Shown here piece by piece: positions 59,745-64,000 of a stretch of DNA of 64,000 nt (position 1 is its first letter; every line of letters begins with the position of its first letter). Location: contig WMCF01000012.1 of assembly GCA_009792885.1 (NCBI GenBank), positions 13,167,641-13,231,640 of the forward strand, read 5' to 3'. Origin of the DNA: Eremophila alpestris peregrina. Taxonomy: Eukaryota; Chordata; Aves; Passeriformes; Alaudidae. The position numbers and the translations under genes were made by a program. The notes below the pieces were generated by a model, which was given only the letters and a program-made list of their open reading frames with translations, had not been told where the DNA came from and searched no databases.

Positions 59745-60565
59745 CATGAGGGTCAGAATCACTGAAGGTGGCTGACCTCTCTGGAAATCTCTAGTACCAT
59801 GGTGACTTGAGCAGGGTCAGCCTCAGCTAGTTGCCCAAGACCATATCAAGTCAGGTTTGAACACCTCAAGCAGGGAAACTCCACAACCTCTCTGGGCAAT
59901 TGGTGTTCAACCACCCTCACAGTAAATAAGCTTTTCTTATATTTAAAAATAATTCCCTTTATTTCAATTTCTGCCCATCACCTTCTGTCCTATCACTGCA
60001 TACAACAGACAGAAGCCTGCCTCCGTCTTTACCCTCCCATCAGATATTTATGCACATTGATAAATTCCTCCCCCAAGCCTGCTCTTCCTCAATGCAAAAA
60101 CCCCTGCTCCACTGTTTAAGCTGCAAGTCCTTCATCATCTTAGTGGTTCTTCAGTGGACTCACCCCCAGTATGTTCATGTCTCTCTTTTACCCGAGAGCC
60201 CAGCACTGGACAGACCACCCAGGTGGGTCTCCCCAATTCTGAGGACAGAGGGAGGGTCACCTCTCTTGGCCTGTTACAATGCTCTTCCTGATGCAGCCAG
60301 GGTAGCTTCTGGTCTTTGCCACAAGGGCATACTGCTGGCTCATCTGTCCGTAGCTTGGTGATAATCAGGATTCCCAGGCCATTTTCTGTCACATTGCTCT
60401 CCTGTTGGTTAGCCCCCAGCATGGGCAGGTGCATGGGGTTGTTTGTCCCTGGGTGCCAGGTTTGGCATTCACTTGTTGAGCTTCTAGGAGTGACTGTCAG
60501 CCCATTTCTCCATCCTGATGAGATCCCTTGGTCTCTTGGCAGCGCAACCATCTGGTGTATCCACC
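59745..60565 (-). mobile_element. Long decayed CR1 LINE fragment, ORF2 and 3' part
   Basis: About 820 bp of ordered antisense CR1: ACCACAACCTCTCTGGGCAA, CACCACCCTCACAGTAAATAAG, CACCTTCTGTCCTATCACTGCAT, then the ORF2 portion TGGTTCTTCAGTGGACTC, TGGACAGACCACCCAGGTGGGTCTC, GATGCAGCCAGGGTAGCTTC, ACTGCTGGCTCAT and GATCCCTTGGTCTCTTGGCAGC. The copy is old and lacks the terminal tail. A 138-codon minus-strand frame (60135-60551) is a remnant of the ORF2 region or a chance frame within it, not a host gene. Confidence 0.88.
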
Positions 60566-60633
60566 AATTCCTTCCACTTTTTTAACTAATTAACAGAACT
60601 GCAAAGATACTTGGTATTATCAATCTTTGCTTG

Positions 60634-60705
60634 TTATCACTGTCAGACACAAGTCTTTCATTTAACACAAAGTCTTACGAAGAATTGCAAGTCAAGCTAT
60701 GGATA
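60634..60705. repeat. Short dispersed duplication, copy 2
   Basis: Partner of 58872-58942; it begins about 70 bp after the right end of the CR1 fragment. Followed by a small tandem AAAAGTGAGATGT repeat at about 60718-60748. Confidence 0.6.
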
Positions 60706-61289
60706 AATATTTAGAATTAAAAAGTGAGATGTAAAAAGTGAGATGTGTAGAAAAGTGCATGTGTAGAGTTAAGAAGTGGGACTAAATGGCAGGTATGAGA
60801 CCTTTAATAAAACTACTTTTAGAACAACTCTACTAATAACGCTTGTGTTTTGAAACATTAACTCTCAAGCTTGAACATAAATCCTTCTTTAATGGCTCAC
60901 TGCTGTCAATGTTTGTTGTTTTACTAGATTTGATATATTTGATATTTTTCTGCCATGTCTGTTCAAAACCTGTCACAATGTGCCAGCTTGCTGTGACAGT
61001 CCAGTGGCTGGTACTATGAGCTATGGCACCTTTGGTTCAAATCTGGCTTAGAACAGGAGGGGAACGTGTGTTTTCATGCTTCCTTTTCAACTTTTTCAGC
61101 TTTTAAAATAAATATGTAACTTTGAATGTGCAGTCAGCAGGTATTCCCCCATTGCTTTCTGAAAGAAAGAAAATTCGCAGGCCAAAATTATTGCACGTTT
61201 GAAGACGGATACTGGCCAAACAGAAGGCAGTGGGAGGTTTCATCCACAGACTGCAGTTGCCAGAAGGAGCGGGAGTGTTTTTCTGCGGC

Positions 61290-61484
61290 CATGGCAGCGG
61301 TGCCTATGTTCGGCAGGAATTCCTTCTGTGGGCAGCGCCGTTCCCAGCCCAGGGTTGCCGGGGGAGCCGCAGCAGGAGCGGCCAGCCGTGGGGAGGCCGG
61401 GGGCATGTTCCAGCCGGCCCTCACTAGATGGCAATGCTTGCGCGGCTCTGCCAGGCGGGACGGAGGATGTGCCCTCTGCAGCCC
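61290..61484. promoter_or_regulatory. GC-rich patch upstream of tRNA-His
   Basis: CpG-dense stretch in otherwise AT-rich DNA directly preceding the tRNA gene. Several overlapping frames cross it, none protein-like. A local CpG patch is common at active, constitutively open tRNA genes. Confidence 0.5.
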
Positions 61485-61556
61485 GCCGTGATCGTATAGT
61501 GGTTAGTACTCTGCGTTGTGGCCGCAGAAACCTCGGTTCAAATCCGAGTCACGGCA
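61485..61556 (+). tRNA. tRNA-His (anticodon GUG)
   Basis: A complete 72-nt cloverleaf. The acceptor stem GCCGTGA/TCACGGC pairs perfectly, with A as discriminator. The anticodon stem is CTGCG/CGCAG with loop TTGTGGC, anticodon GTG at 61518-61520. The T arm is CTCGG-TTCAAAT-CCGAG. Internal Pol III promoters are present: A box TAGTGGTTAGT and B box GGTTCAAATCC. No intron and no encoded CCA. As usual for eukaryotic tRNA-His, G-1 would be added after transcription; the genomic base before position 1 is C. From memory it differs from the common vertebrate sequence at only two positions (A for C after the anticodon stem, A for G in the T loop), both tolerated, so it is probably functional. Confidence 0.96.
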
Positions 61557-61573
61557 CAGGGGGGACGCAGTTG

Positions 61574-61577
61574 TTTT
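61574..61577 (+). terminator. Pol III T-run terminator of tRNA-His
   Basis: TTTT 17 bases after the tRNA 3' end, the first T4 on the plus strand downstream, as expected for RNA polymerase III termination. Confidence 0.75.
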
Positions 61578-64000
61578 AGTGCTCACCGAGTCTGGGGCCC
61601 TGGGGGCCGGGGAGGTGACACCCGCGCAAACCCGAGCTCAGCAGAAACGACTTCGGCGTCTGATGCACTGAAACAACAGGTGAGAGAAGCAGCAGCTGCA
61701 CGAAAGAGAGGTTCATACGGCTCATTGCTACCTGACAAGGTGGTTGGCACTCTGTGCACCATGAGCTTCTTGTCTTGTTTTGTGTGATTTCAAGATCACA
61801 CGTGTTACTCTACTTAATGTTGTTTGGGACAACATTTTTCTGATTTCACACTGTCAATTTTTGAACAAACATCCTTGGTTTCTCCCAGCAAACATGAATT
61901 TTTTTCTATGATTTGTCCCCAGAGATTACTCTACCACGAAGGAAAACTCAAGAAAGAGCAGCAAAGTTTAAATTACGTGCAGTTTCTTTATTGTGAGGTC
62001 TCATAGTATGTTTACTCCAAGAATTATGCACTTTTGAGATGAGTAATCAGTAGCAGCAAATGGAAGACATCATGTCTAGATATAAATTTGATAAAAGCGC
62101 AGCAAGACACTTCTGGAAGTGCAGTGTCCTTTTTGGCTGAGGGGAGGAGAGGATGATGTAACTGAGAGGATTCTGCCACAAGGCAGAAAAATGGTCTAAT
62201 AAGATTATCTGTTTATTAAAACAACGTTAATTCCTCCTGCCCAGTCTGCCTGGTGGATGTTTCTGTCTATTAAGGTGAGGATGCAAGGGACCAGTGGTTT
62301 TCCAGTGTAGAAATGGTGAGGTAGGGAAGCTGGCTGAAAGGCACAAGGGAAGAAATTTTGAAGAGACACTCCCAAGTGCCTACTGTCGGTACTTTGTATG
62401 CTGACTGAATCACGTGGCAACATAGCTCTAATTTGTTATTAATAGAATATGCTCAAAAAATTATTAACAAACTTAGATTATGTAACCAATTGGAATTTTA
62501 TCCATGGATAGCTACACATCCTGATGACTGAAGTAAAAACTGCTCATTTTGACATCATTTCTTCATACTGAAGCACACGGCCTGACTACAGGTAAAAAGA
62601 AGAATCAGGTTGAAAAATGAGGAAGCAACAAATACTAATTTATGGAAAATAGATTTATATTTATAACAGTTGAGGCCAGATTCTCAAAAGTTTTCCTTAC
62701 TGAAGATAGTGTATGTCCTTCTGAGGTCAAACATCGTTCAGACAATCAGAGTATTCACAGCTCTTGGCAAACTTCCTTCAGGTGTTTGTCCAGACCTAAG
62801 TAAGGGAGCAAGACTATCTTGAAACTATTAAGATGAAAAGGGATTGCTTTTAAAGCAGGGCTCACATAATTATGAAGACCTTCAGGGAATATTTAATTCC
62901 ATTAAACCCATCTATCAGCAAACAAAATTAAGAGCAACCTTATGCTGAAACAAAGCTGGTGAATCAACCACAAATCTCCTTGTGGAAATTATTTTTGTTT
63001 CTTTCTGGAAAACTTCGTGTTTCTTGCATTAGGACTTCTGAGTTCTTTTGCAATTATTTTTCAGTCAAGCTCAGCTCTTATGCAAAAGAAAAGCCCCAAC
63101 AATGCAGCCTTTAAAACATGTTTCTAGCAAGAATTTTCTGTGATATGCTAGTTATCTTACTGTTGCTTTCTCAAGTGTAACAGAAAAATAACAATTTATA
63201 CCATATGGTTTTTATACAGATGTCTTCATAGTTATATGGTAAAGGAGTTTTCCTCTCTGTGCCAATAAAAAGGTCAGTACACCTTCTCACATTCAGCTGC
63301 ATGGTGAGTAATAGCTGTAGTGCAGGTCCCAGAATAAGCACATCCTAGTATGTCAGATCTTCGTAAAGAGTTTAGATACAATTATGGATAGTAAAATAAG
63401 AGGTTTGCTGCTCATATCAGGGAACAACAACAGAAAAAAAAATCATTATTTGAGGAGCCAAGAAGCACAAGATCTAAATTTGGAATTCAGGTATCCACCA
63501 AAAAAAATTACCAGAAAATTTGAGGGAGTTCTCTCTTGAGGGAGGCTCCATGAACAGCTCTCAGGTGCAGAAGGCTGCTGATTTAGCAGCACAGAGATGC
63601 TGCTTATGTTGATATTCCAGACTGTGTTATAAAAGAGTCTTTTTGCTAATTATCACAAAACATCAAAAATATACTTTCTTCTCCAAGAGTATTCAAGCAC
63701 TATGTTTTGAGAGCCCTTTGGACTGAGGCTTTTTTGTGGAAAAGAATTAATTCTTTTGGAAGGAGTATCACAAAGTGTCATCTCCTGAGTTGAATTTGGT
63801 GCAGAAAAAAGATACACAGCATTTCTGCATAGAAGAGTGGAGGAAAAAGGTATAAAACATTAAGTAAAAAAATTAATTTAATGAAGTTTTGTGAAAGAGT
63901 TGTTGATCAGATGTGTTTGAATCTGAATTAAAAAGCTGGTTTTTTTCTGTGAAATTTTAAATCAAAAGGTCACATCTATAATCCTTTTAGAATAAAGAAA
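61578..64000. other. Intergenic, no gene seen
   Basis: AT-rich DNA to the right edge with no recognisable exon or interspersed repeat. By human synteny the next gene in this direction would be ZDHHC21, but nothing of it is visible here. Confidence 0.45.

Noticed and set aside
60135..60551. 138-codon minus-strand frame
   Set aside because: Lies wholly inside an old CR1 element in ORF2 orientation; a decayed retroelement frame, not a host gene.
61026..61050. B-box-like GGTTCAAATCTGG 450 bp before tRNA-His
   Set aside because: The flanking bases cannot form a T stem and no A box or cloverleaf is present; not a second tRNA or a clear tRNA-derived SINE.

Overview
The window looks like a stretch of bird genome, most likely the Z chromosome, around the 5' end of NFIB (nuclear factor I/B). 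Three things point to Aves. First, every interspersed repeat I could identify is a CR1 LINE, and several end in the short ATTCTRTGA-type tail typical of bird CR1. Second, repeat density is low. Third, the one protein-coding gene matches NFIB very closely. Placement on Z is an inference: NFIB is on human 9p, which corresponds to avian Z.

NFIB lies on the minus strand, so it reads right to left. Its first coding exon (15415-15444, 10 codons) carries the start codon. Intron 1 is 6,093 bp. Exon 2 (8790-9321) has the 532-bp length expected for the DNA-binding exon of the NFI family and encodes residues 11-187 plus the first base of codon 188. Positions 1-8789 are the start of intron 2; all later exons are outside the window. 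The 5' leader just upstream of the start codon holds three stacked upstream ORFs, one of which overlaps the NFIB start and would terminate on the exon 1/exon 2 junction. Beyond it are a CTG run, a G-run cluster, T-tracts and a CpG-rich promoter region reaching about 17.1 kb.

From about 17 to 61 kb the window is the 5' flank of NFIB. It holds CpG-rich islets (23.0-23.6, 34.4-34.5, 35.6-36.2 and 38.7-40.1 kb). Two of them have a good TATA box on the NFIB strand close by, making them candidate alternative upstream promoters. Two GC-rich minisatellites sit in these islets: a 15-bp unit at 23.34-23.49 kb, and a 34-35-bp unit at 39.78-40.04 kb that contains the only assembly gap (53 N). CR1 fragments are absent from 1 to about 27.2 kb, occur once at 27.2-28.1 kb, and become common only after 42.3 kb, so the NFIB-proximal part is CR1-poor.

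A complete tRNA-His(GUG) gene lies at 61485-61556 in a small GC-rich patch, with a Pol III terminator. No other real protein-coding gene is visible; the remaining open frames are chance, low-complexity, minisatellite or antisense-CR1 frames. The least explained signals are the duplicated TGGCA/TGCCA-rich element in NFIB intron 2 (5.27 and 6.02 kb), the uORF cascade, a possible 74-nt cassette exon in intron 2, and the two distal TATA promoters.
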